A stretch of DNA of 64,000 nucleotides. Source: Xanthostigma xanthostigma (taxonomy: Eukaryota > Arthropoda > Insecta > Raphidioptera > Raphidiidae). The notes under the pieces were generated by a model. That model did not search any database. It was not told the origin of the DNA and worked only from the letters and a program-made list of their open reading frames with translations. This document shows positions 35,354-44,758 of this stretch, piece by piece. Position numbers and translations under genes: made by a program. Position 1 is the first letter of the stretch. Each line of letters begins with the position of its first letter. Location of the stretch: assembly GCA_963575645.1 (NCBI GenBank), contig OY754465.1:45844401-45908400 (forward strand), in the 5' to 3' direction.

Positions 35354-35606
35354 ATTTTTTGCACGTACCTCCAATAAAATAGCTGATTTTCACATCATAA
35401 CAAGTATATTTGTAATCTTTTTGACAGTTCACGTTCGGTCATATTAGTATTAATGGATTTAAATAGCAACTGACAAATATAACTTTTGGATTGATAAAAT
35501 TACATTACTTTTATTTTACTTCACGCACTAGTGCGATAAAGGATCATTTTACTTCCGCTATACCGGAATGAAAAGCAACTATTTTATAGGGGATCGTGCA
35601 AAAAAT
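35354..35606 (+). mobile_element. Family Y MITE-like repeat, fullest copy
   Basis: It begins ATTTTTTGCACGTACC and ends GGGGATCGTGCAAAAAAT, giving imperfect terminal inverted repeats. The core is CGCACTAGTGCG, a perfect palindrome, followed by a GGATCATTTTACTTCCGCTATA block. Related copies or parts lie at 4070, 38320, 39650/40785, 50035 and 62228. Non-coding. The target duplication is unclear in the AT/TA-rich flanks. Confidence 0.65.
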
Positions 35607-35899
35607 GTCATATGTCTTTTTATTAACGTTTATGCAAATTTTATTCTCTCTGATTACTCTAAAAGTTATTTCAGACTCAAATAAAACAGAAAGAACGGTG
35701 CCTATACTATTCGTCTATTCTCTGTGAGAAACTTTTCACTATCTGAAAAAAAAAATGTTTTATAAGCAAGAGATTTTATGCGACCGCTGAAAGGAACCTA
35801 TAGTTATGGGTATTTTATTCAGTGATAAACCCAGAGGAGGGAAAAAACGACTTACTATTAACTTTAGCGGAAAAAATGTAAATAAAAATGAAATGAGTA

Positions 35900-36660
35900 T
35901 ATTCACAACAGTGTAATGTGCCCTTCGCGTCGGATAAAAACATTAAATATTTGTGTGGTATCTGCGTCATCTAACAAAATACTGGTGATGTGCCGGATAT
36001 CCGTATCCGTATCCGCGGAAATCCGATCTTTTAGTTTATTGATTTTCAATTCATAGATGAAATTTTATATATATAGGTGATTAGGTAATAATGAAAACCT
36101 GTTAAATTCCATTCAGATTATTTTTTATTTTTTTAATTCGTATTTGGCACCTTTATATTGCAAACATTTATCGTAGTGAGTACCACACTAATAGTACATA
36201 ACTCAAAGGTACTAAATCAACTATCTTTATAATGAGATATTGCACATCGATCTTTGGAAAGAGACAATCTGTTATGAGAGTTAACTCTTAAAGAGGTCAA
36301 TAACTTTTTCCCATAACAGATAGTCTCTTTCCAAAGGTCGATGTACAATATTTACCGCCACGTACTCTAAGAAAGTTAAGATCCGTATCCGTATCGGCGG
36401 ATATTTAAACCAAAAATCCGTATTCTGATCCGTATCCGCGGATATACATTTTTACCGATCCGGCACATCACTACAAAATACTAGTAACTAAACTAGTAAA
36501 ATTTCGCCCTGTTATCTAGATGTAGCCTTCAACTAAAGCCATGTTTAATCCAATGCACACAAGCATAACGTCTTCCCATAAAACGCCGCCCCAATTGCAC
36601 GGTTTTACTTCCAACCAAACGCACTATTAGATGTTTTTCATCAAAACGTAAACAATCATT
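35900..36660 (+). repeat. Family M repeat, copy 1, split by a hAT MITE
   Basis: It matches 42105-42600 and 61035-61590: CTAGTAACTAAA, ATTTCGCCCTGTTATCTAG, AAGCCATGTTTAATCCAA, AAAACGCCGCC and CAATTGCACGGTTTTACT. Only one or two minisatellite units remain here. The repeat is opened by the MITE at 35983-36473. The unbroken form (CTAACGAAATACTAGTAAC) is in the other copies. Confidence 0.8.
35983..36473. mobile_element. hAT-like MITE, 491 bp, TAGTGATGTG ends
   Basis: The ends are TGGTGATGTGCCGGATATCC and GATCCGGCACATCACTA. Identical 8-bp duplications CAAAATAC lie at 35975-35982 and 36474-36481. The interior has clustered CCGTATCCG words near both ends and a hairpin at about 36239-36352 (CTTTGGAAAGAGAC and its complement). 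Its ends match those of the element at 44169-44750. Confidence 0.95.
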
Positions 36661-37287
36661 TAAATTACTAATAGCGAGAGAACACGTTGAGACTAAGCTT
36701 TTATTCATTATACAAAATTAATTTTGTTCCGACATAGGGTAGTTTAAAAACGAGTTCTATATGCGTGATGTGTGAAGGCATGAAAGTGTTCTGTATTGCC
36801 GGCGCGGTAGGCTTTACACCAAATACGATTACCGAGTGTGATAATCGGTAATCCCTTCGGCCCGGTTTTACCTAACTTTTTTTCTAATAACAAAAGAACA
36901 AAAGCTGTTTTATGTTTGTTTTAACCTTGAAAGTGTCAGAAACATGCTTTCACATAGGGAAATTCAGGAAACCGGCAAATGACTAAAAACTGGCACCTTT
37001 TTTTGCATTGTTGTTTTGTGTACAATGCCGAGTCGAGTCGAAAATAGAATAGTTAGCTGACTTTATAATACAAGTATAATCGAATACGTCTAAACTTTTC
37101 ATTAAAATTTTATGAGCTGGATTGCAAAAAGAATTATCAAAAAATCTGATTTGACAATGGCCTTATAAATTGTGACCACGCACATATTTTTTCATAAGAA
37201 AAGCATTGTAGATTTTTAAATAGATTTTGCTCGATCGATTTAAACAATTTTTTTTTTAAACTATGTACTTATACAATATATTATGTA
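36661..37287. other. AT-rich sequence, no feature recognised
   Basis: A hairpin-like CGGTAATCGTATTTG/CGAGTGTGATAATCGGTAATC stretch lies near 36825-36865. No gene or paired termini seen. Confidence 0.35.
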
Positions 37288-37745
37288 CTAGCGGTCCCGC
37301 CCGGTTTCACCCGGGTGCAAAAGAACGAATGGGGAAGGAAGGGACATGAGTACGCACATTCATCTTAGTTTATCGAGATGAATGTTGTGTCCAAACGTTA
37401 CCGTTCAAAAGTTTTTGTCGTTAAAAAGCAGTATTTATACTTTTTTAGTAATAAATTTCTTTTAATATAGGTAATAAATATTTAATTGAAAACACTGTAG
37501 GAAAATTATTTTTATTTAGGTGCCTATAGTTGTAACAGTTTTCAAATGAGCTATTAACTAAATTTATTTAATTTTAATTAGTCGTAATAAAATTTAAAAA
37601 AATTGAAATGTAAGCCTTAGAAGAAAGCAATGTAGAAAATAAAAAAAAAATAAAAATATATTCGCCGCCGTGGGGCTTGAACCCTAGACCCTGGCATTAA
37701 GAGTCTAAGCTCTACCGATTGAGCTATCCGGGCTTGTAAACTTCA
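37288..37745 (-). mobile_element. Helitron-like element (family H-A) with tRNA-Lys-like module
   Basis: On the minus strand it ends GGTGAAACCGGGCGGGACCGCTAG, as in the copy ending at 27107. It shares the AACTTTTGAACGGTAAC part with 26975-26985. Further in, it carries the tRNA-like module at 37664-37735 and its A/T-rich downstream text (TTTCTACATTGCTTTCTTC). The 5' end of the Helitron is not visible past the module. Confidence 0.6.
37664..37735 (-). repeat. tRNA-Lys(CTT)-like module
   Basis: On the minus strand it begins GCCCGGATAGCTCAATCGG (box A region), has the loop CTCTTAA giving anticodon CTT, and a box B GGTTCAAGCCC. The anticodon stem (TTAGA against TGCCA) does not pair, so it is not a functional tRNA. 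The same mismatched TGCCAGGG occurs in the copy at 54811-54882, showing descent from one captured or SINE-like source. Confidence 0.7.
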
Positions 37746-37884
37746 CACGCTAATATTGCAATATTTAGTTAAGGCATTTCACCTGATAATATTCACTAAT
37801 TCATGTAACTACATGAATTAGTGAATATAAAAATTCACGGTGAAAATGACAAAGAAATCCTTTCCAAAAATGTTTATTTTCAAT

Positions 37885-37932
37885 TAATATATTAAGCGCT
37901 TTCGGACTATTGTAAGTCCATCTTCAGAATTT
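37885..37932 (-). ncRNA. Hammerhead-ribozyme-like motif, left arm
   Basis: On the minus strand it has CTGAAGA (37927 to 37921), stem II GGAC/GTCC, and GAAA (37903 to 37900). A minimal stem III (AG-CG-CT) follows, then U at the cleavage position. It has the same layout as the motif at 12445-12500. Weak stem I. Confidence 0.5.
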
Positions 37933-38077
37933 TTTTTTTAGTTTTTTTATTATAAAAATCATTAAAATTATCAAAACTTAAAACTATCACTAAAAGGAAT
38001 TCAAGACTCAATTCCTTTTAGTGATAGTTTTAAGTTTTGATAATTTTAATGATTTTTATAATAAAAAAATTAAAAAA

Positions 38078-38125
38078 AAATTCTGAAGATGGACTTACAA
38101 TGGTCCGAAAGCGCTTAATATATTA
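38078..38125 (+). ncRNA. Hammerhead-ribozyme-like motif, right arm
   Basis: It has CTGAAGA at 38083-38089, stem II GGAC/GTCC, GAAA at 38107-38110, stem III AG-CG-CT, then U at 38116. It is the mirror of the left-arm motif. One unpaired U precedes stem II, as in the 12.45-kb motif. Confidence 0.5.
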
Positions 38126-38171
38126 ATTGAAAATAAACATTTTTGGAAAGGATTTCTTTGTCATTTTCACC

Positions 38172-39649
38172 TTAAATTTTTCCAAATTTATGTGCGTATT
38201 TAATAATTAAAAATTCACTAATTCTGCGTGGTACGATTCTAGTATTGACAAATAGGGAATATGCATTTATAATTAGTGAAAAATCACTGATTTTTGTTTA
38301 GAGAGTACGGAAATGGTTGTATGACTACGTTTCGTATTTAATGTTTCACTTTACGCATCAGTGCAAAAGGAGTTATTTTACTACCACTATACAGGCACGA
38401 AAAGCAGATTTTTCATTGTTTATTATGGGGATCGTGTAAAGAATACTATACATTCATTTGTTCTTTAGATAGAAAAGGTTGATTTTTTCATTTGAGAATT
38501 TTTTACTGCATTGCTGCATAAAATAAGTACCTGGCAGTCTTTAGTTTTGCTGTTGTAAAAAGCGCATTAAAATTCTACAGCAGTTTGTCTATATTTGTAC
38601 AGTTTTCCAACAAGTAAATAGAATTTTATTTTCAGCTTATCTTATAAACTACACATTTTCTCACAGTGGAATTTAAAGAAGTTTAAATTTTATCTTTCTT
38701 CTATTTTGTGACAGGAAACATTGGGGAACATACTGTGGGGTGTGTTCTATAAGCTGAGATAAAAATGTAGAGGAGCCAGTTAGTTAACTAAGCATTAAAT
38801 ACTGACTGACTGTAATTAGTGTATTTGCCATAAGGCACTTACACTATTGGCATCGGAGTTAATTGATTTTAACAAAATTTGGTCCACATGTTGGAATCCA
38901 TCACCGCACGAAGCCTATTTGGGTTTTAGGAGTTGAAAAATATTTTTGGGCCCAAAAATACCGAAAAAATTCTCAGAATCGTTTCAAAATTAAAACCCAT
39001 TAGTAAAGATAAGGACCGGACTTAAAATTTATGAAAACGTTAGTTTGTACATAATATGGATTGACTTAGTGAAGGGTGAATTTAGTTTGCTAAATTGATA
39101 GTAGATAATATTTAAAATAGAAAACAAAATATTATTTTAAGGGTTTATATTTTTTATTTTTCCCAAAAACACAAGAGTTAAGTCCACATAATAAGGCCAC
39201 ACTGTCTGTATTAGCAGATACACTATATTGTCGGCAGAGTTTCGCACTGCGATCCGATTTTTTTTTTCACTTGAACTCGGTGCCCAAGCAATACATTGAG
39301 GAACTGATCACGAGAGCTTAGGGAGCATGTCTTGTCGATTGCTCGAGATGTTTGCAAGACATTGGCATGCCAGAGGGTATGCTTATTTTAGAGAGCTAGA
39401 TAGGGCAAGCCTGATCACCCTAGTTGCTCTTCTTTTTCGACCTGTTCGTCCGTGTCTTGTATGGCTGTTGCGCTAAACATGATTGAATAAGTGCTTTGGC
39501 CGCTTGTGGCACTGAATTCTCGTCCATTAATTAATTATTAATAGTAGTTTATGTGTCCAGTACGTAATGAAAGGTATTATCACTAGAAGTGTTAACAATC
39601 ACTCGAGTAATAATATCATTAGTCATTTCAAACAAGATACATGGTACAT
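38172..39649. other. Non-coding, with a partial family Y copy
   Basis: About 38320-38450 matches the second half of family Y (TGACTACGTTTCGTATTTAATG, CACTATACAGGCACGAAAAGCAG, GGGGATCGTG). The rest (38450-39640) has no paired ends or domain-bearing open frame. Confidence 0.45.
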
Positions 39650-39726
39650 TTTTTGCACGTAAAATAGCTGATTTGCTTTTTATAAAAATATATATTTATA
39701 TATCTGAGAGCTCGACCATATTGGAA

Positions 39727-40762
39727 AGGACCCCGCACAAACCTTATGGGATTTGGTTCTCAGTTAAATTGATCGAAAATGGTTTTATTTTCTAGTTTAA
39801 AGGCCACTTAAAAAAGTGTCCATGGACGCATAGCCTAAAAAACAATAGATTTTTAGCTACAGATAGGTATGTTTAGCGAGATTTTAGATATAGGAATATC
39901 CATTGAATTCACAATCTTAAAAAATCCCAAGCTCTAGAAATATCTTTTCGAGTACGCTGAATCGGAATATGACATTATTATTTTATACAGGTGACATCTT
40001 CCAACATTACTTAGTTTTCGACTATTTTTCTATTTCTAAAAAAAGCACAAAATTTGAACATGGAACATGTTTGTGAATTCAATGGATATCCCTTTACCTA
40101 AAATCTCGCTAAACATACTCTACTGTGCGATCGGCGAAAGAAGACCGGTGGGGAAAGGGCAAGAAGTCGTTGATGTGTTCCCAAATTATCGGAATTCATA
40201 GGCGGCGCATAGCAAGGCATGCAAACAATGTATAGCTTTAAATTTTAAGGCATTATTTTGAGCCTCTAACTCGCACATTTTAATTACATTCGCTATGAGC
40301 TCCCTAGCGCCACTTCTAACTGTTTTTCCCTTTTTACTTTCCATTTTGATGATATTCAGACAACACCCCTCAACTTAGTCCGTGAACGCACACCTATGTA
40401 CTGTCTGGTGTATGATTTTTTTGTACTGTTAGCAAGTGTCGCTGTATAGTCGTACAGCTGTGGCAAGAGTATAATTATCGCGGTACGACAATTATTACAC
40501 TATTGGTCGACTGGACTCCCTTATTGCATAGAAGCGGTTCCAGGATCATTACCTTTTACTAATATAAAATACTTGTGCGCTCTTCTGCAATAAGGTCATA
40601 GGACTACATACCACAGACCGGTCTTCTTTTAAAAATCCAACAGTAGGTAAAAATCTATTGGTTTTTAAGCTATGCGGCGCCCATGAACACTTTTGCTTAG
40701 CGACCTTTAAACTATATCAATTTAACCGAGAACCAAATCCCATAAGGTTTGTGCGTGGTCCT
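39727..40762. mobile_element. TIR element, 1036 bp, nested in family Y
   Basis: Terminal inverted repeats of about 48 bases: AGGACCCCGCACAAACCTTA on the left, and TAAGGTTTGTGCGTGGTCCT on the right, continuing through ATTTGGTTCTC. The interior is non-coding and contains its own inverted repeat. No clear target duplication, so the superfamily is open. Confidence 0.85.
39867..40118. repeat. Inner inverted repeat, ~47-bp arms
   Basis: GTATGTTTAGCGAGATTTTA on the left and TAAAATCTCGCTAAACATAC on the right continue to ATATCCATTGAATTCACA. It may be a smaller MITE nested in the TIR element, or a subterminal repeat of it. Confidence 0.85.
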
Positions 40763-40955
40763 ATAGATTGTTTTTGAATAAAAAACCTACTTTGCTTCTC
40801 TGTCGCTCATAAATGGCAACTGGTGGAGATATAACTATTGGATTGACAAACTAGAGTTACTTTTGTGCAGACCAGTGCAAAAAAGGGCCATTTTACAACC
40901 GCTAAACAGACATGAAAACGCCTATTTTACAGTGGGTCGTGCAAAAAAGTTATAT

Positions 40956-42104
40956 GTAAGACAGTAAGTTGATTGTCACAATATCTTTCAATTTATATCG
41001 TTCAAGAAATTATCAATATAGAGGATGCTACGCCATATTGACACATTCTTATTTTAGTGGTAAATAGTACGTTGTTCTTTGACAATTTTTTTTTCTTTTT
41101 GTTAAGGTTGCTCGATGCGTAAAACACGAACATATTTTAATAACAAGTCAATTATCTTATAGTACACCCATATGGAACAAAAGTTTTTAGTGTTGAGTGT
41201 GCCAGACGCAAGCCTTGATTCTTTTGTATTACATACTGCTAAATGGTAAACAATATGTAGTCCGTGGTGAGCAGTGAGTTTGTGGAATCCTTACAAAATT
41301 GGCCGTCATTAATCCTTAATTTGTTTTGCATTTCATCCTTATTATTCTTATCTCAGTGTTATATGTGTACATCCAAGCATGCTCTTAATCGATTTTAAAT
41401 TTCCTACGCTGCATCTGTTTAGTGTCTTTTTTTTTGAATGTAACGTTTTAATGGTTGCGAGTTTTAAATTGTCGCGACGGCGAGATAAAATATTTCAACG
41501 CGAATTTTATTTCAGTACCTATTATTACGCTTACGGTTTATATTAATAGGTAATTATTTTAAATGTGCTTACATTCATATTTAGGAGTTGCAATGTAAAA
41601 CCTGGATAATACCGGATGATTGCTAATGAAACTGGGGTTACAATAAATATAATTTCCGAGTAGTTTTTCAGACAAAATTAATCAATTAACCAATTGACGT
41701 TTCAATCCGAATTTCGATCTTCTTCAGAATGACGTAAGCTAAAAAAATGTAAAAAATGATTTTATAGTTAGATATGTTATATTAAATTTAAAATGTTTAA
41801 AATCAATTTTATTTTGAAAATTTATTATGAAAAAAAAGACTGTAACTGCCATGACAATAGGTGAAGTTGTAAAGAAAAAATCAATTGCATTGAATTTAAG
41901 AAACCAAACGTTTAAAAATTTAAATTAACTAATTATCTGTGTCTCGTATATATTAACTGATGTGCTTGTTATCGAAAATACATTATCTTAATTCATTTAG
42001 TTCGTGTTTCTTTTAATTTGTGTTATTTTTTGTGTATATATTTGTTTATTGTTGGTTTTTCCTTTAACGATGAAAAATTAGAAGAATTTTTTTGTCTCTT
42101 AAAA
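40956..42104. other. AT-rich sequence; hammerhead-like motif inside
   Basis: No gene. It contains the minus-strand hammerhead-like motif at 41690-41735 and text around it that may be a retroelement end. Confidence 0.35.
41690..41735 (-). ncRNA. Degenerate hammerhead-like motif
   Basis: On the minus strand it has CTGAAGA (41727 to 41721), a longer imperfect stem II region (ATC-GAA...TTCGGAT), and GAAACGTC (41703 to 41696), in which A-C/G-U would form a loopless stem III before C. Weaker than the other copies, because stem II carries a bulge. Confidence 0.35.
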
Positions 42105-42600
42105 AAAAGTGAGCCGTCGTGGGACGCCTGACAGAAATGAAACATAAATTTAAGCGAATTTCTAATAACTAAATTTCGCCCTGTCAACTAACAAAATTCT
42201 AATAACTAAATATCGCCCTGTAAATAAATTTTAACCTATACCTAAGTTTTGCCCTGTTAACAATCGCAATCCTAATATCGCAGCGTATAACTAAATTTCA
42301 TCCTGTATCTAAATTTTGCCCTGTTATCTAGTTGTCGCCTTTAACAAAAGCCAAGTTATAATCCAACGCATACACAAAGCAAGCGTCACGTGCTGTGATC
42401 TAACGAAATACTAGTAACTAAATTTCACCCTGTTATCTAGATATCGCATTCAAATGAGCCATGTTTAATCCAACGCACAAAAACGTAACGTCCTCCCATG
42501 AACCGTCGATTTATAAAAGTGTCGTGTCAATTGCACGGTTTTGCTCCCAACCAAACGCGCCATTAGGTGTTTCACATCAAAAAAGGTCGTATGGGATCAC
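42105..42600 (+). repeat. Family M repeat with ~42-bp minisatellite, copy 2
   Basis: It opens with GCCGTCGTGGGACGCCTG and AAACATAAATTTAAGC. Several diverged units of CTAATAACTAAATTTCGCCCTG follow, then a non-repeated tail (AAGCCAAGTTATAATCCAACG, CATGTTTAATCCAACGCAC, CAATTGCACGGTTTTGCTCC, GCGCCATTAG). It aligns with 61035-61590 throughout. Non-coding. Confidence 0.85.
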
Positions 42601-43051
42601 ACATAAGTGAGAGATATAGAATGTACCAGAACCCTCCGTGCGCGAGTTTAACCCGCGCTTGTAGATTTTTTATATATATCATTTATTTGTAATGCTAATT
42701 AAGGATAAGATTAAAATTCTTGAATCATAAGAATAGAAATCAGGTTGTTTGAAAGTTCATGTTGCCTGGTTTAATCCAAAGTTATTTGGAATCAACTCTA
42801 TAGATATTGCTTGTTTATCTATCAGTTTGTTTCTTTTGTTGTGAAGGAATTAAAAAGTTAGACAAGCCCCAATAAAAGTTTGTTTTCGTATAGGTTTTAA
42901 CTTTTTAAGTATAACTAATGAAACAACTTTCCTATTCTCAACGGATATCCGAAGTAATTTACAACCGTAAACAAATGACAGTTGATCGAACATTTTTTGT
43001 TCTTTTTATATAGAATGTTCAGAAGAAAATTTTCGACAATAAAACGTTATA
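42601..43051. other. AT-rich sequence, no feature recognised
   Basis: Nothing beyond short AT repeats. Confidence 0.35.
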
Positions 43052-43053
43052 TA

Positions 43054-43618
43054 CACTGACAGGCAAAAAAAACGCAACACCTAAAATGATGACCAGTTTC
43101 AAATTGCAATAACTTTTGAACGTATCGCTCGATTTGAATGAGTTATTTTTTATTTGAAAGGTCTATGCTTTGTCAATATTTCTGTACGTGCTCTGCCCAT
43201 TTTGGCGCTCTTCCATTTCGGCTGTAAAGAATAACGCTAATGCGCGTTTTCTTCATACACTTTGAAGCTTGCTGTGGGGTACACCGACAAAAGAAATTAA
43301 TTTTAAACAAAAGGAGCTTGTAGCCTCGTCTGTTCTGAGCATTTGTATTTTTTATTTATGTTTTTATTGCTTTTAACACCAAAGTTATAAGCTCTAAAAG
43401 AAAACGCAGCTTATTCGGCAGCGTTATCAGAATAAATTAAAGCAAGCCATGAATGTCAACAAAAACATTTTAATTAATGGGCAGAGTACGTACAGAAACA
43501 TTGACAAAGCATTGACCTTTCAAATAAAAAAAAACTCATTCAAATCGAGCAATATGCTCAAAAGTTATTGCAATTTGAAACTGGTCATCATTTTATGTGT
43601 TTTTTTTGCCGGTCAGTG
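43054..43618. mobile_element. Mariner-like MITE with ~140-bp inverted ends
   Basis: The ends are CACTGACAGGCAAAAAAAAC and GTTTTTTTTGCCGGTCAGTG-type text, flanked by TA at 43052-43053 and 43619-43620. The arms run about 140 bases (through AAATGATGACCAGTTTC and AAAGGTCTATGCTTTGTCAA). TA target and end sequence fit the Tc1/mariner superfamily. The 92-codon frame at 43449-43727 crosses the right end and is spurious. No transposase. Confidence 0.9.
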
Positions 43619-43829
43619 TATGTTACTCAGTTTAAAAAAAATATTAGCGTTTAATAAGATAATTAAGAAGAAAATTGAATCTTCTTCAAAAAGGGTCACT
43701 AAAAAGCGTAAAATAACAAAGTGTTGAGATGTAGTTTGCACGTTATTACTAGCCTTGTTCCTTAATATTTTAATAAACTAATAGCGTTGAGTAAATTCTA
43801 TCAGATGTCGTTGCATGTTAGTAAAACAG

Positions 43830-43995
43830 CTTTTTTTTGAGATAACACCGTAATTTTACAAAATATTTAATAAAAACTATCCTATAGCGTAAGTTGCACT
43901 AAGCAAGACACAGTTACAAAATTTCATTAAAGTCGGTTCAGTGGTTTCTGAGATTAGGCGACCAAAATTGTGACAAGGAATTTTATATATATAGA
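43830..43995 (-). mobile_element. Helitron-like element (family H-C), partial reverse copy
   Basis: The minus strand matches 59235-59410: ATATATAAAATTCC, TAATCTCAGAAACCACTG, AGTGCAACTTACGCTATAGG and CGACATCTGATAGAATTTAC. The CTAG end is not reached. Confidence 0.7.
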
Positions 43996-44168
43996 TATAT
44001 CCTTTTTCAATTCGGTTAAAAACGACTGAAGCGATTTTTATAAAAATGTTATGGTAGGTACTAATTTGGAAACATTCTGAACAGGATAGCGTCGTAATTT
44101 TTCAAATCGATTAACTCCTCGAAAAGTTATGGCTGAACATAAAAACCAATACAAACCGTTGTACTAAT

Positions 44169-44750
44169 TAGTGATGTGTCGCTCCTGATCGAGTCGTTTA
44201 TAATGAACGACTCCTTTCTCGGAGCGGAGCGAGTCGCTCTTTTTTTTGTGAATGACTCACTCCGAGCGCCATTGCTCTGTGCTGAGCTGTTCTGTACTGT
44301 AACATTGCATTCGCACATTTACAGAACGCACACAGAACAGGCCACAGAGGCACTAGTGAATTTTGCACGTACGGAGTTATCTTTGCTGAGTCATTTAATG
44401 TTGAATGACACACTGTAACTGTAATAGTACTAAGCTAAACAGCGACTTAAACCATTTACATTGACGTCGTTGACAAAGATATAATATTGGAACAATAAAC
44501 ATTAATAAGCTTTCATTATACTTTATAGTTTACCCGAAATGCAAATAAGATCAGAATAATATTAAAATGAGCTCAGAGCTGAGTGTGTATTGTGCTGTGC
44601 AATGCTTCGTGACTCCTGAGCATGGCATGATGACACTAGTGCGTACTGTCTAGTGTCGTTCCTTTGAACGACTCCCTCTGAGCGACTCGTTTTAGTGAGC
44701 GGAGCGCACGGAGCCAGCTCCCAATAAAGAGATATGTGGACACATCACTA
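44169..44750. mobile_element. hAT-like MITE, 582 bp, TAGTGATGTG ends
   Basis: The ends are TAGTGATGTGTCGCTCC and GGACACATCACTA. Flanking 8-mers are GTACTAAT (44161-44168) and GTACCACT (44751-44758), 6 of 8 identical. The subterminal regions carry inverted GAGCGAGTCG/CGACTC words. Three overlapping open frames inside lie on both strands and are shadows. It shares its first ten bases with 35983-36473. Confidence 0.85.
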
Positions 44751-44758
44751 GTACCACT

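Larger units (their letters stand above)
37839..38171. repeat. 333-bp palindrome with hammerhead-like motif in each arm
   Basis: The arms of about 163 bases are inverted around an 8-base loop (38002-38009) and are almost identical. Each reads GGTGAAAATGACAAAGAAAT inward on its own strand. Read outward, each contains CTGAAGATGGAC...GTCCGAAAGCGCTT. The transcript would fold into one long hairpin. It could be a head-to-head duplicated retroelement end or a MITE. Confidence 0.9.
39650..40955 (+). repeat. Family Y copy opened by a TIR element
   Basis: The left part TTTTTTGCACGTAAAATAGCTG (about 39650-39726) and right part from about 40763 to 40955 (TCTCTGTCGCTCATAAATGGC, GTGCAGACCAGTGCAAAA, GGGTCGTGCAAAAAAG) are the two halves of family Y. 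They are separated by the element at 39727-40762. Confidence 0.6.

Noticed and set aside
37664..37735. A functional tRNA-Lys gene
   Set aside because: Boxes A and B are good but anticodon and acceptor stems do not pair, and a second copy has the same defects within a transposon.
44127..44418. Three overlapping frames rich in serine and arginine
   Set aside because: All lie across one end of a MITE with inverted GAGCGAGTCG words; both strands are open because the sequence is self-complementary.
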